Below are positions 1-10,334 of a DNA stretch of 64,000 nt, piece after piece. The position numbers were made by a program, and so were the translations under genes. The DNA comes from Prunus persica (taxonomy: Eukaryota > Streptophyta > Magnoliopsida > Rosales > Rosaceae). Within the stretch, counting starts at the first letter, position 1. Each line of letters starts with the position of its first letter. The stretch lies in contig NC_034016.1 of the NCBI RefSeq assembly GCF_000346465.2, positions 21,382,442 through 21,446,441 on the forward strand. The letters run 5' to 3'. The notes beneath the pieces are model-generated. The model worked only from the letters and a program-made list of their open reading frames with translations, was not told where the DNA came from and made no database searches.

Positions 1-262
1 AAACTTTGATCCTCAGTGTAAGGCTGAATGTTTTAGTAATTGCAGCTAAAAATCCCCACCTGATTATATACTGTAAAATATGATTCAAATAAAACTTCAC
101 TTAATCAATGGTATGGATTGATTGTCTGACAATACAATGTTTGTATGGATACCAAATCCACTCGGTGACGCGATGCCACAAGTTTTATTTGTTCTCCATG
201 CTTGTTTATAGAACTTAACAAACCCTCCCATTTTAGGATCCTATATTTAACCCTCCCAACCA

Positions 263-269
263 TATAAAT
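263..269 (+). promoter_or_regulatory. TATA box of PR-1 gene
   Basis: TATAAATA-type box about 100 bases upstream of the PR-1 start codon. This is the usual spacing for a plant gene with a short leader. The leader from about 295 to 366 is rich in C and T and has no upstream ATG in a strong context. Confidence 0.6.
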
Positions 270-366
270 ATGCACAATCTCATTTCCTATTTCAATCAAC
301 TTCTAACAATCCAACCTTCTTTGCTACAAAGCAAAGACCTTAAACTTCTCATATCAAGAAACAAAA

Positions 367-852
367 ATGGCGTTCAACACGAAGCTTCTTTTGGCCATAT
401 GCTGTGTCGCATTGGTCTTCACTCTTGTCTCTGCAAACATTTCCAAAGAAGAGATCGATGGCTTTCTCGAGGAGCACAACAAGGCTCGTAAAGAGGTCGG
501 CAACAAACCCCTTAAATGGAACACGACCTTGGCCCAGTATGCCCAAGAATATGCCAACAAAAGAGTTGACGACTGCGCTATGGAGCACTCAAGGGGGCGT
601 TGGGGTGAGAACTTGACCTCTGGCGACGGCATGACCGGCGCAGCTGGCACTAAATATTGGGTCACCGAGAAAGAGTTCTATGACCCCAAGTCCAACAAAT
701 GCGTCAAAGAGGAATGTGGTCACTACCTTGCTGTGATCTGGGGCAAAACCACCGAGGTCGGATGTGGCATTTCAAAGTGCAAGGATGGAAAGAACTACAT
801 CGTTTGCAGCTACGATCCCATGTACCAGCCCGAGGATGAGCGCCCATACTAG
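367..852 (+). CDS. PR1: Pathogenesis-related protein 1 (PR-1, CAP superfamily)
   Basis: Intronless 161-codon gene for a small secreted defence protein. A hydrophobic signal peptide covers residues 1-23, with cleavage likely after VSA. The mature part is one CAP domain. The cavity residues are present: H37 in HNKAR, E81 in GENL and H119 in ECGHYLAVIW. The six cysteines of plant PR-1 proteins are at C70, C112, C117, C133, C138 and C147. PR-1 proteins accumulate in the apoplast after salicylate signalling and bind sterols. The C-terminal tail after C147 (SYDPMYQPEDERPY) keeps the final PY but lacks the PxGN core of the CAPE1 peptide found in PR-1b-type proteins. The start is the only in-frame ATG before the signal peptide. 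Confidence 0.95.
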   Translation: MAFNTKLLLAICCVALVFTLVSANISKEEIDGFLEEHNKARKEVGNKPLKWNTTLAQYAQEYANKRVDDCAMEHSRGRWGENLTSGDGMTGAAGTKYWVTEKEFYDPKSNKCVKEECGHYLAVIWGKTTEVGCGISKCKDGKNYIVCSYDPMYQPEDERPY

Positions 853-1239
853 ACGATGTATGTACGCACACCTACATGAGGCATGTTGAGAGGTCCCGTG
901 TTTTTTTTTATTCTTTTGCAAAATATTTAGAAAAATAAAATGAAACGGGTGTATACGAATACTTCCCCACACTCATAGCTTTCCTTTACGCGACTAGCAC
1001 TTGATATGGAATTGTGAGAGGTTACAAGAGAATGAATAAAAAAATGAAAAAGAATAATATTATTTCATTTTTGTAAATTCGAACCAAAATATTATGTCAT
1101 TCTCTTTATGTTGTTTTGGTCAATCTATCTGTTTCTGAAATATTATCTCATTACCTCATTCTTTCATTTTTGGATTAAAACCTTTGGTCAAGATTGTGGT
1201 CGCAGTAATTAGAGGTAGGAACTTGGATTGCTTATGTCA
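853..1239. other. PR-1 3' flank
   Basis: AT-rich 3' flank. It holds a candidate poly(A) signal AATAAA at 934-939 and another A-rich AATAAA near 1033. No coding sequence was recognised before SP1-like intron sequence appears at about 1240. Confidence 0.5.
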
Positions 1240-2925
1240 TTACAGATTTTGAGACATCCACATGTCCATGGTGTATTTGGGGTGTGGTCTTCCTAGAGAC
1301 ATCCACATGTTCCTTGTTGTGCTTGATTAAGTAAATATTAGTTTTGGGTGCACTTGGTTGAAAGTTGACTAACGTGATATGATGGTGGTTCCTTGGTTTT
1401 TTATACCAGGATGATGGGACTGGTCGTGTGAATGTGGTGGGAGCTCAAGGTGCCTCAGGCTTTAACCTTCCGGCTTCAAGTGGGGTATTTGAACAGTCAA
1501 GGAGATGCCTCAAATGTGAGACAACAGATTACCGCCCAGGCCACAAGGTTTGCCTTGTTTAGTAGTCTATATATCTGACAAAACTTCATCGGTTCAACTA
1601 AATTTTTCACTATTTTGTCTTAGGTACTTGGAGTCAAACGAACTGAGTGGGTACTTCCAGTTGGTACTTCTTTGAGTGTTGTTGGCGAGGTATGTTGTAA
1701 TTCAATGTGATGCTGCAAGTACTTCATATCCCAAGGTTTTGAAGCACTTTCATTTCATACAACTACGATCTGAAGCTAATAATCAACTACTAGTATTCAG
1801 ATAATTCAATGTGCGTGTGTGTGTTTATGTATATATGACTTTACTTACATTATAGAATTACAGCATACACCAAGGTTTTCAGTTTAATATGCTACCAATA
1901 CCAAACTTTACATAAGTTGTATGGATGGTGTGGATGATGTGCATGGATATACTCCAACCACATGAATGTTTTCCAAGGATGAGCCTTTTTTGCTTAGAAG
2001 AACTTGGTATTGTATACACAGTAAACGGCTTTAACTTGTAGTTTCACAGCATACACAATAAACAGCTTTAACTTGTAGTTTCATAGACATGCCCCATTTA
2101 TTAGCAGGAAGTTCACTGATGGGAGATTTTTTGCACATTTAAATGTTATGATGTTAGTCTACTTAATTATATAGTAATCCCTCAATCTTTCAAGTTCACG
2201 TTCAGGCTGTCAAAGATGCCGTTGGTACCATTCGAATTCAAAAACCCCACGATTTATGTCTCTCCCAAATCCATTGATGAGCTCATTGCAAGCCGTAGGA
2301 ACTGGGGAAGGTTGTTAATATGAATGCCTGAATGCATATAGACGTGTGTGCTAGCTTTGTGTGTGTGTGTGTGTGTGTGTGTTTACACTGTGCGCTGCTC
2401 TTGTGCTTTTTTATGTGTGCTTTATCTAAAGTCTAATTAACATAGGTTTCTTTACCAGGTTTCTCAAATATGCATCTTTTAGTTTGGCTTTCATCGGTCT
2501 TACTTTGATTGCCTTGGAATTTAATGAAAACATCATGGGAAGACAGAGCCGCTTTGAATTGCAGAGAAGCCTGACCAGGTAAGCTATTTGCCCAAGTTAC
2601 GTTTATGTTGATGTTGTTACTCATGAAAATATGCCACACCTGTTCCATAGAGGTGTATTTTTGGATAGAAGCCCAATTTATTTAACTCTAGATATATATT
2701 TTTTTTCATTGTCTCTTCTATCTGTTGAGACCAATACAAAATGAAATTCCTGCCTATGCAGTGCTGTTGCTGCAGCTTCTGTAAGACCTGGGAAAGATAA
2801 TGAAGGTATATTGCGGAGCGTCCCCACTACACTGTTATTTTCCATATAATATATTGTCCTAAATGTACCAAGAGTCTTGAAATTTTGTCTCCCAGGTTCA
2901 GGCGAAGGGGCTGTTGATGCAATTG
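1240..2925 (+). pseudogene. Truncated duplicate of the SP1 E3 ligase gene
   Basis: This stretch parallels the intact SP1 gene from its intron 4 to the start of exon 10. Counterparts of exons 5 (1410-1547), 6 (about 1625-1690), 7 (about 2206-2311), 8 (about 2459-2578) and 9 (about 2761-2805) appear in order with intron sequence between them. Exons 1-4 and the RING exons 10-11 are absent. In the exon 7 copy, 8 bases are missing relative to the intact gene between the CAC codon and TATGTCTC, which breaks the frame. The copy stops about 30 bases into the exon 10 counterpart, exactly where the palindromic array begins. Retained introns show a DNA-level segmental copy, not a retrocopy. Confidence 0.85.
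2359..2382. repeat. (GT)n microsatellite
   Basis: About 11 GT units inside the intron between the exon 7 and exon 8 counterparts of the SP1 pseudogene. It is absent from the matching intron of the intact gene. Confidence 0.9.
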
Positions 2926-3230
2926 GTATAGTCGCGCGGCTATACCTTGTCCCTTTTTGTTTAAAAAAAAATATAGTTTATCCAAGCGGCCGTACTCTGT
3001 CGCTATTTTAAATCTATTTAATAAGAGGTATAGCCGCACCTTGTCCCCGGGTAATTTTATTTTAAAAATAGTATAGCCGCGCGGCTATACCTTGGCCCTT
3101 TAATTTTATTAATAAATAGTATAGCCGCGCGGCTATAATTAAAATTTTTGTAATAAAGCTATACTGGGTCCCTTTTTTGTTCTTTTTAATAAATAGTATA
3201 GCCGCGCGGCTATACTTTATCCCTTTTTTA
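2926..3230. repeat. Palindromic GTATAGCCGCGCGGCTATAC array (copy 1)
   Basis: An array of short GC-rich palindromes in AT-rich spacers. GTATAGCCGCGCGGCTATAC, a perfect 20-base palindrome, occurs exactly at 3071-3090 and 3196-3215. Close variants are at 2926-2945 and 3119-3138, and half-units occur between them. Spacers such as CTTGTCCCTTTTT and TTTTAATAAATA also recur. Each unit could fold into a perfect hairpin. The array starts where the SP1 pseudogene is cut off and ends just before the intact SP1 promoter. I do not recognise the family. Confidence 0.9.
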
Positions 3231-3808
3231 TTTTATTCGATTGCAGTGGAAAAGACGTCAAAATTTAAATTCTTATTTTTTTCTGTCGGAAAAATAAATA
3301 AATAAATAAATTTCCCATCTTTGCATTGCACATTATTTCTATCTATCCCCAACGCCAATCCACGTGAGTGATGGGTAGGATCTTAGCAAACGCCCAAACC
3401 GAAAGCTCTGTCGCTCTGTCTCTGTCTCTCGTCCCTTCACCTCCCTTCGCCCTTGCCAACACTTCTCGTATCTAATTCCCTCTCCCTAATTTCCCTTCCC
3501 AACTTTTCCTTTTTAAGTTTCCCGGGAAACAAACAGAAAGATTCGAGAACCCTTTCTTCGCGGTTTCCTGTTTCCCTAGAATTTCTCTTTTCGTTTTCTC
3601 CTCTCAATCCCGAAATCCCTAATTCCGACGTCCTTCTCTATTTTTCTTATTCCGCTTTTTCATAAAGCATCAATTTTTCGTGTATCATTTTCTTTCTTTA
3701 TGAATCCGTTTATTGTAAACTTTGATCCCACCAGTATTACATAACTATGACGGAGAGAAATAGCTCGATGGTTTGGAATTAGGGTTTTACTTGTTGAGGT
3801 TGTAAAAG
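3231..3808 (+). promoter_or_regulatory. Promoter and 5' leader of SP1
   Basis: The interval between the palindromic array and the SP1 start codon. A CT-rich tract at about 3405-3620 (repeated CTCTGTCTCTGTCTC) looks like a TATA-less housekeeping promoter and leader. The only upstream open frames here are short and not conserved-looking. Confidence 0.5.
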
Positions 3809-6473
3809 ATGCTGCCTTGGGGTGGATTAAGTTGTTGTTTGAGTGCAGCTGCTCTTTACCTTCTTGGCAGGAGCAGTGGCAGGTCCGTGTATGCTCCATT
3901 TTTAAAATTGGATCAGCTTTGTTTTAATAAGAGCTTTAGTAACCATTAATTACACGCTTTGAAGTTATGAAGCACCTTGTCTTTTGTATTTGTAAGTTCT
4001 TGGAGAGATTATATTTCTTGAGGGTAACTTCTTTGGTGTTTGGTGATTTCACAGGGATGCAGATATTCTTAAATCGGCCACTCGGATTAATCAGTTGAAG
4101 GAATTGGGTATGCCTCTTTTTCTGAAATTGAAAGACCGGTTTTTGTTTTTTATTTTCTTTTTTGGCGCCTTTTTTGAAAGCCATTGCCTTTTAAATGCAT
4201 TTTCATGTCGAACATCTGCCTGGGAAAAGATTTATCTGCTAGTGATCGATGCCGTTAGTCTGCTTTGCTTTGTTTCCTAAGTAAGAATTTTTGTCTTCTC
4301 TCACTTTTCAGCAAAATTGTTGGATTCCGAGTGCATATTACCATTGGTGGTTGCAATTTCGGGGAGAGTTAGCTCTGAAACCCCCATCACCTGTGAGTTC
4401 ACTGGTTTACGAGGTGTAGTTGTGGAGGAAACGGTACACAAGTCATAACTCTAAACAATATATGCTTTCATCAGCCATGTTTTTGTTTTCTTTCGTAATT
4501 GGTAATTAACTATCTTGTTGATCTTCTTCAGGCAGAACAACATTTTTTGAAACACAATGATGCTGGTTCATGGATACAGGATTCTGCTTTGATGCTTTCA
4601 ATGAGTAAAGAAGTCCCCTGGTACTTGGTGAGTATTTGAGCTCTCTCTATCTCTTTCACATGAGAGTATGCAACAATGGCGTATTCGTGGTGTGGTCTTC
4701 TGAGACTTCCACATGTCCATTCTTGTGTTTGATTTAGTAAATATTATTTTCAGTTCACTTAGAGTTGAAAGTTGAGTATTAGGATATGATCGTGGTTCCT
4801 TGTTCTTTTTATCAGGATGATGGAACCGGTCGTGTGCATGTGGTGGGAGCTCGAGGCGCCACAGGCTTTGTATTGCCGGTCGCAAGTGAGGTATTTGAAG
4901 AGTCAGGGCGGTCCCTCGTACGTGGGACATTAGATTATCTTCAGGGCCTCAAGGTTTGTCTTGTTTAGTAGTTATATCTGGCAAAACTAAGTGGGTTCAA
5001 CTAATATGATAGTTATTTTGTCTCAGATGCTTGGTGTCAAACGAATTGAGAGAGTACTTCCAACAGGCACGTCTTTGAGTGTTGTTGGTGAGGTATGTTG
5101 TAGTTTAATATGATACTGTATCCTTTCATATAGAAATAGCTTAAAGCCAACAAATTACAATTGATATTCAGATAATAGACATCAGTTTACATTATAGATT
5201 TACTGCTTCTACAAGCGTTTTTAGTTTAGTATGGTACCAAAATGTACTTAAGTTGGATGATATGCATGTATGTAATCCAAACACCTTGATGTTTTCCTAG
5301 ACTGAGCCTTGTGTCTTATAAGAACTTGCACTCGTGTAAAACAGCTTTAACCTGTTGTTTAATAAACAAATCGCCCTTGTATTTGCAGGCAGTTCTTTGA
5401 TTGTGTGCATTGAAATGTTATGATGTTGGTGTACTCATTTGTATACTCACTTATTGTTTCAAATTTATATCAGGCTGTCAAAGATGACATTGGTACCATC
5501 CGGATTCAACGACCTCACAAAGGGCCATTTTATGTCTCTCCCAAAACCATTGATCAGCTTATTGCAAACCTTGGGAAATGGGCAAGGTTGTTTATATGAA
5601 AGCCTGAATGTGTATTGACATGTCACTCATGTGCCTCTTAATGGTGTGCTTTTTCTGAAGTCTAATTAATATAGATCTTTTTACCAGGTGGTACAAATAT
5701 GCATCTTTGGGTTTGACCGTGTTTGGTGTTTATTTGGTTGCTAAGCATTCTGTCCAATACATCTTGGAAAGAAGGCGCCGTTGGGAATTGCAGAGAAGGT
5801 AAGTTTCGCCCAAGTTTGTCTGTTTATTTGGAAATTGATTGCTTGTAGAAGTCGCTGCATATGTAGTCTTGTAAAGGAAAACAGCATGTATTGATTTTGG
5901 CATGCATAAAAATAGGCCGCCTGTTCCAAAGAGGTTTATTGTTTTGGGTAGAAGTAGAAGCCCAATTTATTCAACTCTGTTTCTTCCATTGTTTCTTCTG
6001 TCTGTCTGTGACAAATAGATAATGAAATTCCTGTCCGTGCAGGGTTCTTGCTGCAGCTGCTAAAAGATCTGGGGAAGATAATGAAGGTATATTGATGAGT
6101 GTCCTTGTTACAATGTTGTATGCAATATATGCCTGAAAATGTACTGAAAGGCTGAACTTTTTTCTTCCCAGGTTCGAACGAAAAAGATGATAATGTGTTA
6201 GATGGAAGCAAGAGGCTGATGCCAGATTTATGTGTGATATGCCTTGAGCACGAGTATAATGCGGTTTTTGTGCCGTAAGAACTGCCTTTTCAGTATTTGA
6301 TACAATAGGCAGTCTAATTTATTACTTCTTAAATTTAGCACATGTCTTATTCATTTATTTTTACCATCAGGTGTGGTCATATGTGCTGTTGTACAACATG
6401 CTCCTTGCACCTGACCAATTGTCCTCTCTGCCGACGAAGAATTGATCAGGCAGTGAAGACTTTCCGCCATTAG
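3809..6473 (+). CDS. SP1: SP1-type RING E3 ubiquitin ligase of the chloroplast outer envelope
   Basis: Eleven exons: 3809-3882, 4055-4107, 4312-4433, 4532-4627, 4816-4953, 5027-5092, 5474-5586, 5688-5798, 6043-6086, 6172-6274 and 6371-6473. The sum is 1023 nt, giving 340 residues in frame, close to Arabidopsis SP1 (343). The protein begins MLPWGGLSCCLSAAALYLLG (first membrane segment). A GIDE/MULAN-type intermembrane-space domain follows, then a second membrane segment near residues 224-245. A C-terminal C3HC4 RING spans residues 293-327 (CVIC, CGHMCC, CPLC). SP1 ubiquitinates TOC import components and steers their turnover during plastid development and stress (family knowledge). The orthology call rests on the whole-length match, including the VKTFRH end. 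A broken copy lies just upstream. Confidence 0.93.
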
Positions 6474-6933
6474 GATTCTGCTTCAATTGTTTTTTAGCTG
6501 TGAAGAAATCTTGATGGTTGAATGCCTGAGTTGTTCCTCATTCTGGGAGTTTAACGAAGACCTTGTTATGCGGTGCAACTGTGCCAGTGCCCCTCCGGTC
6601 GGCGGAACTTTTGCCTATGAGTAAACTCGCAATGTTATATGCTTCTATATCCGGAAATATTCCTGACATGGTGCTTTCTCGCGTTGCTGTTGAAAATTTG
6701 TAAATGATTAACCGGCGAACATCCTTGTATCTTTGTATATTGATGTGATCTATAGAAATTATGGCCGCTTTTCTTGTTTGGTTTAACTCTGCCTTTTTCA
6801 TTTGTTGGCTGATAATGCTTTTATTTTTGGTGGAAGAATGATTTTCGTTGTGGGTTGAAACGTTAGTCTTCACTAAGGCATCACTAGACCACCAATTAGA
6901 GCATCAAGATACACTTTACGACAAATGAGAAGA
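6474..6933. other. SP1 3' flank
   Basis: Probable 3' UTR and spacer. No second gene was recognised on either strand. Confidence 0.4.
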
Positions 6934-7269
6934 GATCTTAAAGCAAAGTTAACCTATGGGGAAAAGGAGAAGAAAAGGAAATAATCTTCTTAACTTTGTA
7001 TAATTTGATTCTTACATCTGAATGGAAAACAAAGGGAAGGAATAACACCCTAGCTTCCCATTCAAAATTTCCCCATAAAACACGTGAAATGTGAAGAGAA
7101 TGATCTTAAAGCAAAGTTAACCTATGAGGAAAGGAGAAGAAAAGGAAATAATCTTCTTAACTTTGTATAATTTGATTCTTACATCTGAATGGAAAACAAA
7201 GGGAAGGAAAAACACCCTAGCTTCCCATTCAAAATTTCCCCATAAACACGTGAAATGTGAAGAGAATGT
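6934..7269. repeat. 168-bp near-perfect tandem duplication
   Basis: Two head-to-tail copies start with GATCTTAAAGCAAAGTTAAC at 6934 and 7102, a period of 168. They differ at only a few positions (for example CTATGGGG against CTATGAGG), so the duplication is recent. No coding sequence or known element was recognised inside the unit. Confidence 0.92.
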
Positions 7270-7350
7270 TCGTTTACATTAACAAAGCTACAAATCTTTG
7301 TGATTTCTTCTTCTCAATAGAGTACTTTTCCAATTAAGTGCTGAAATGCA

Positions 7351-7961
7351 CCAATGGGGTGTGTGTTAGATTGGTTCACACTTTTGTGCTCCTAAGTGGT
7401 CCTGGGTTCAAACCCTTAGGCCCCGTTTGGTTCACAGAATGAATTTGAGGGGAAATCATTTCCCATGTCATTTCTTAAGGAATGGGAATGAAATATTCAT
7501 TTCCCACGTTTGGTAATGTCGGGAAAGTAATCGGGAGATTTTACTTTGTTTCTTTTTCCATGTTTGTTTTGAGTAGGAATGGAAAACAAAGTTTCAATTA
7601 TACCCATATTAAATAAAATAAAATAAAAACGCATTTAATGATACGTTGTAATTATAAATTGTTCATAGGGACAAAATAGTCATGAAAATTGTACATTGAA
7701 TATTGGCTCATTTTCCTAAACTTTCTCATGATGAGGGAAAACAAAACTCAAGTTAAGAGAAGGGTTTCACTTCCCCCCTTACTTTCCCATGTGCCAGACA
7801 ACCATTTTCCATACCTGGATTTACCAAACATAGGAAAGCAATTGAATTCCCATTCCCAAGCCTCCTTTCCCATGAACCAAACGGGGCCTTACGGTATTTG
7901 AGTGTGTGAGTTTTTCCCCTCCCCATCCATTCCTAACTTTGGGGAAAAAAAAAAAAAAAAA
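7351..7961 (+). mobile_element. tRNA-derived SINE interrupted by a MITE
   Basis: The 5' part (about 7351-7415) has a box B-like GGGTTCAAACCC and a weaker box A region (TGTTAGATTGGTTCACAC). The 3' part resumes at 7892 with CGGTATTTGAGTGTGTGAG and ends in a 17-A tract at about 7945-7961. GCTGAAATGCA occurs just before the element (7340-7350) and again at 7974-7984, 12 bases after the poly(A). It is a likely target-site duplication, although the spacing is imperfect. The middle is a separate MITE. Confidence 0.7.
7419..7888. mobile_element. PIF/Harbinger (Tourist-like) MITE with TTA target duplication
   Basis: A 470-bp element with terminal inverted repeats: GGCCCCGTTTGGTTCA on the left and TGAACCAAACGGGGCC on the right. 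It is flanked by TTA at 7416-7418 and 7889-7891. A GGCC(C/T)..GTTTGGTT terminus with a 3-bp TWA duplication is diagnostic of Tourist/Harbinger MITEs (established knowledge). The subterminal parts are also roughly inverted (CATTTCCCAT near both ends). It has no transposase, so it is non-autonomous. Confidence 0.9.
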
Positions 7962-7984
7962 GTGGGTGCTGAAGCTGAAATGCA

Positions 7985-8660
7985 TAAGCATATAACAAAT
8001 TTGAAGGTTTTGCATTACAACGTAGGAATTGCGACATTTTTTTTTTATGGTAGTTTTCCTCGTTCACATGAGGTTCTTTCTTTAAAAAAAAGAGAGAACT
8101 CATTCAATTAGTCAAAAGCTAGTCTAAGTTTCTAATGTGAACTGGTGAAGTTTCTAATGTGAACTGGTTTGTCACGACGCATGACTCACGAGGCAGCAAA
8201 AGCATGATTCTTTCAAGCTTCTTTTTTTTTTTTAGTGTAATTGGTGGGATCACAACCATAAGAGATTCTTGTAATTACAAGGGGGTTAAGTTTTCCACAC
8301 TCGAAGAGATTCCATTATTCCCACATAATATATACAGATGCTCATCCATCCACAACAAGTACTCAATCTTCCCTGCAGGGTGCCTCATTTCCTTCTCGAA
8401 AACTCTGTTGTCAAAAAAAGCACTTGTGGAAACCAGCTTTCCTAGTGGTACTTTTGAGAATCTGATAATATCCGTAGAAAATAGTCACATAAAGTCTATG
8501 AGAATATGATCCCAAACATTATGTCCCTGAAATTAGACAAACTACTTTTCTTTTCTGTGGCAAGTCTATGAGGGATTCTTACCCAACAAACCCCCTTCGT
8601 TTCTGCACACCACAACTTGCTTTGTTTTAAATTATATGTTTTGGCCACATTTGGCATTAA
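7985..8660. other. Upstream region of the 8761 gene, no gene seen
   Basis: AT-rich spacer with poly(T) runs (near 8037 and 8222). The open frames here lack any recognisable domain and are probably chance. Confidence 0.4.
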
Positions 8661-8671
8661 TTTAGAATGCC

Positions 8672-8679
8672 TATAAATA
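8672..8679 (+). promoter_or_regulatory. TATA box of the 8761 gene
   Basis: TATAAATA about 85 bases upstream of the start codon. A TATATATA run near 8733-8751 lies in the leader. Confidence 0.55.
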
Positions 8680-8760
8680 CCACCTTCTCTTGTAGTTAGC
8701 AAGCCACTCTGGTTTCTCACAACTTCACCACATATATATTTATATATATATAGATACTTG

Positions 8761-9594
8761 ATGGGAAACAATGGCAATGTTTCTGCTGCCTCAGACTCAA
8801 CCGGGGTTTGTGAGAAAATCTTTAGCGTCATCACAGTAACTCCTGCTTTTCGAACGATTCGCCGAATCGCTTCTGTCTCCCCTGCAAGATCAGATCCTCT
8901 AAATCTGCCAGCCAATAGTCATGTTAATGCTGTGAAGATTGTTGATGTTCAAATCAGTCCTCCACAACCCAAGAAATCAGCTCCGAAGGTGGTTCAAATT
9001 CCAATCACTTCTGAGAAAACAGTCCTGCCTCCTGCTGCTGCTGCTGCTCTAACTGTGCATGCTCAAAGGATCACCAAAGTGGCAAAGGTTTGCCAAGGAC
9101 ATCATGACCAAGGAAGCCCCAAGCACAAGGCAGAGCTGTTGACTCAGCCACGGAAAGCTACTGAGGAGGAGAAACAGAAGCCCAAGTACTCTGAGGCTCA
9201 GCCAAACAAGGCTACTTATTCAAAAGCTGAGGAGCAGGAGAAGCAGAAGCCTAAGCACTCTGAGTCTCCATTAAAAGGAGCTGTTGGGGAAGCACTGTAC
9301 AATCATGATGCTGCTGTGAAAGTTCATGAGGCAGAGGCACCACAAGTTAAGAATGAAGGTAAGAAACCAGGAGGGCTGGATATTAATGACACGTTTTCTG
9401 AATATATCAACCAGGCAAAGATTAAGATCAGAACCATGTCGTCGAACAACATATCAGAATCAGATGATGATGCGAAGAAAAAAGAAAGTGTCAAAGACCA
9501 TTTCTCTGATTATATTCATCGTGCAAAGAACAAGTTCAAATCTACACCCTCAAATCTTGGTGCTGGAAAGAGTGCTTCTTTCAAGAGAGAGTAA
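8761..9594 (+). CDS. Intronless plant protein of unknown function with two FSxYIxxAK repeats
   Basis: 277 residues from the ATG at 8761. The N-terminal third has a short hydrophobic/basic stretch (KIFSVITVTPAFRTIRRIAS). The middle is charged and disordered-looking, with a repeated QKPK.SE pattern (EEKQKPKYSEAQ and EKQKPKHSESP). The C-terminal part has two related segments: DTFSEYINQAKIKIRTMSS and DHFSDYIHRAKNKFKSTPS. They are separated by an acidic ESDDDAKKK linker and look like a duplicated amphipathic helix. I recognise this as plant-specific in style but know no function. A TATA box, the long uninterrupted frame and the internal repeat support a real gene. Confidence 0.75.
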   Translation: MGNNGNVSAASDSTGVCEKIFSVITVTPAFRTIRRIASVSPARSDPLNLPANSHVNAVKIVDVQISPPQPKKSAPKVVQIPITSEKTVLPPAAAAALTVHAQRITKVAKVCQGHHDQGSPKHKAELLTQPRKATEEEKQKPKYSEAQPNKATYSKAEEQEKQKPKHSESPLKGAVGEALYNHDAAVKVHEAEAPQVKNEGKKPGGLDINDTFSEYINQAKIKIRTMSSNNISESDDDAKKKESVKDHFSDYIHRAKNKFKSTPSNLGAGKSASFKRE

Positions 9595-10067
9595 GAAGGA
9601 GATTATTTATTTCAACTTTTGGTTTATGGGTTGTGCTAAGTAAATAATGGTGGTGTTGGTATTTGCTGGGAGTAAATCCTTGATCTTCCTAATTGTAATT
9701 TGTGTTGTGTGTGCATGCTATTAGTGTCTAATGCATAATAAGCTTACTCTGTTTAAGCATTGTTTTCTTCTCTCTTTGCTCTGTAAATCTGGTTAAATAT
9801 GAATTAAAATTGCAAATTACTAGAAGGGGAGATTCCTAATATCTACAATATCCAAGTCCAATCCAAGATTGGCCAAACAAACAATTGGGTCAGCTGAATA
9901 GAGCAAAGATGGGCTGTAAAGTCATAGGCCGACGTGGCACAAGCCCATGTGAACCAAAATGGCGGGATTGATAAAGCATCACCTAAAACAAAGCATATTA
10001 ACTGACATAAGTAGCAATTAGATAGATAAATTCTGAACAAATATCACAAATTTTTCATTTGCTTGGT
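9595..10067. other. 3' flank, no gene seen
   Basis: Probable 3' UTR of the 8761 gene (TAATGCATAATAAGC near 9730), followed by AT-rich spacer. Confidence 0.4.
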
Positions 10068-10187
10068 GACGGGGATTGTAACTCAAGTAGTTAAGAGCAG
10101 TTATTCCTGCATCAGAGGTCTTGTGTTCGGATCCTCCCTCATCCCCTCCTCGTCCAATATTGTTTTTATAAAAACATAAAAATAAAA
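10068..10187 (+). mobile_element. tRNA-derived SINE or fragment
   Basis: GGGATTGTAACTCAAGTAG then TTAAGAGC resembles a pol III box A region. GGTCTTGTGTTCGGATCC about 30 bases on resembles box B. The 3' end is A-rich (ATAAAAACATAAAAATAAAA). It does not fold as an intact tRNA gene, so a SINE is more likely. No clear target duplication was found. Confidence 0.55.
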
Positions 10188-10334
10188 TGTCGACATGGGC
10201 TGGGTATGTTGGGACAACCATAAAGCAAGCCCTACGATCGGGCTATTATGGGCCTTAACAATGATTTTAAATTTGTGACACATGATCAGATATTTTCTAT
10301 TTGGCCCACTCTCTTTGTTACATCATAATAAAAT

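Noticed and set aside
2433..2648. Minus-strand frame across the SP1 pseudogene exon 8 copy
   Set aside because: Shadow frame; the plus-strand similarity to SP1 explains the sequence.
8159..8509. 116-codon plus-strand frame before the 8761 gene
   Set aside because: Contains a poly(T)-encoded phenylalanine run and no recognisable domain, and lies in the promoter region.
10071..10133. Possible tRNA gene (box A and box B words)
   Set aside because: The sequence does not close an acceptor stem and is followed by an A-rich tail, so it is called a SINE.
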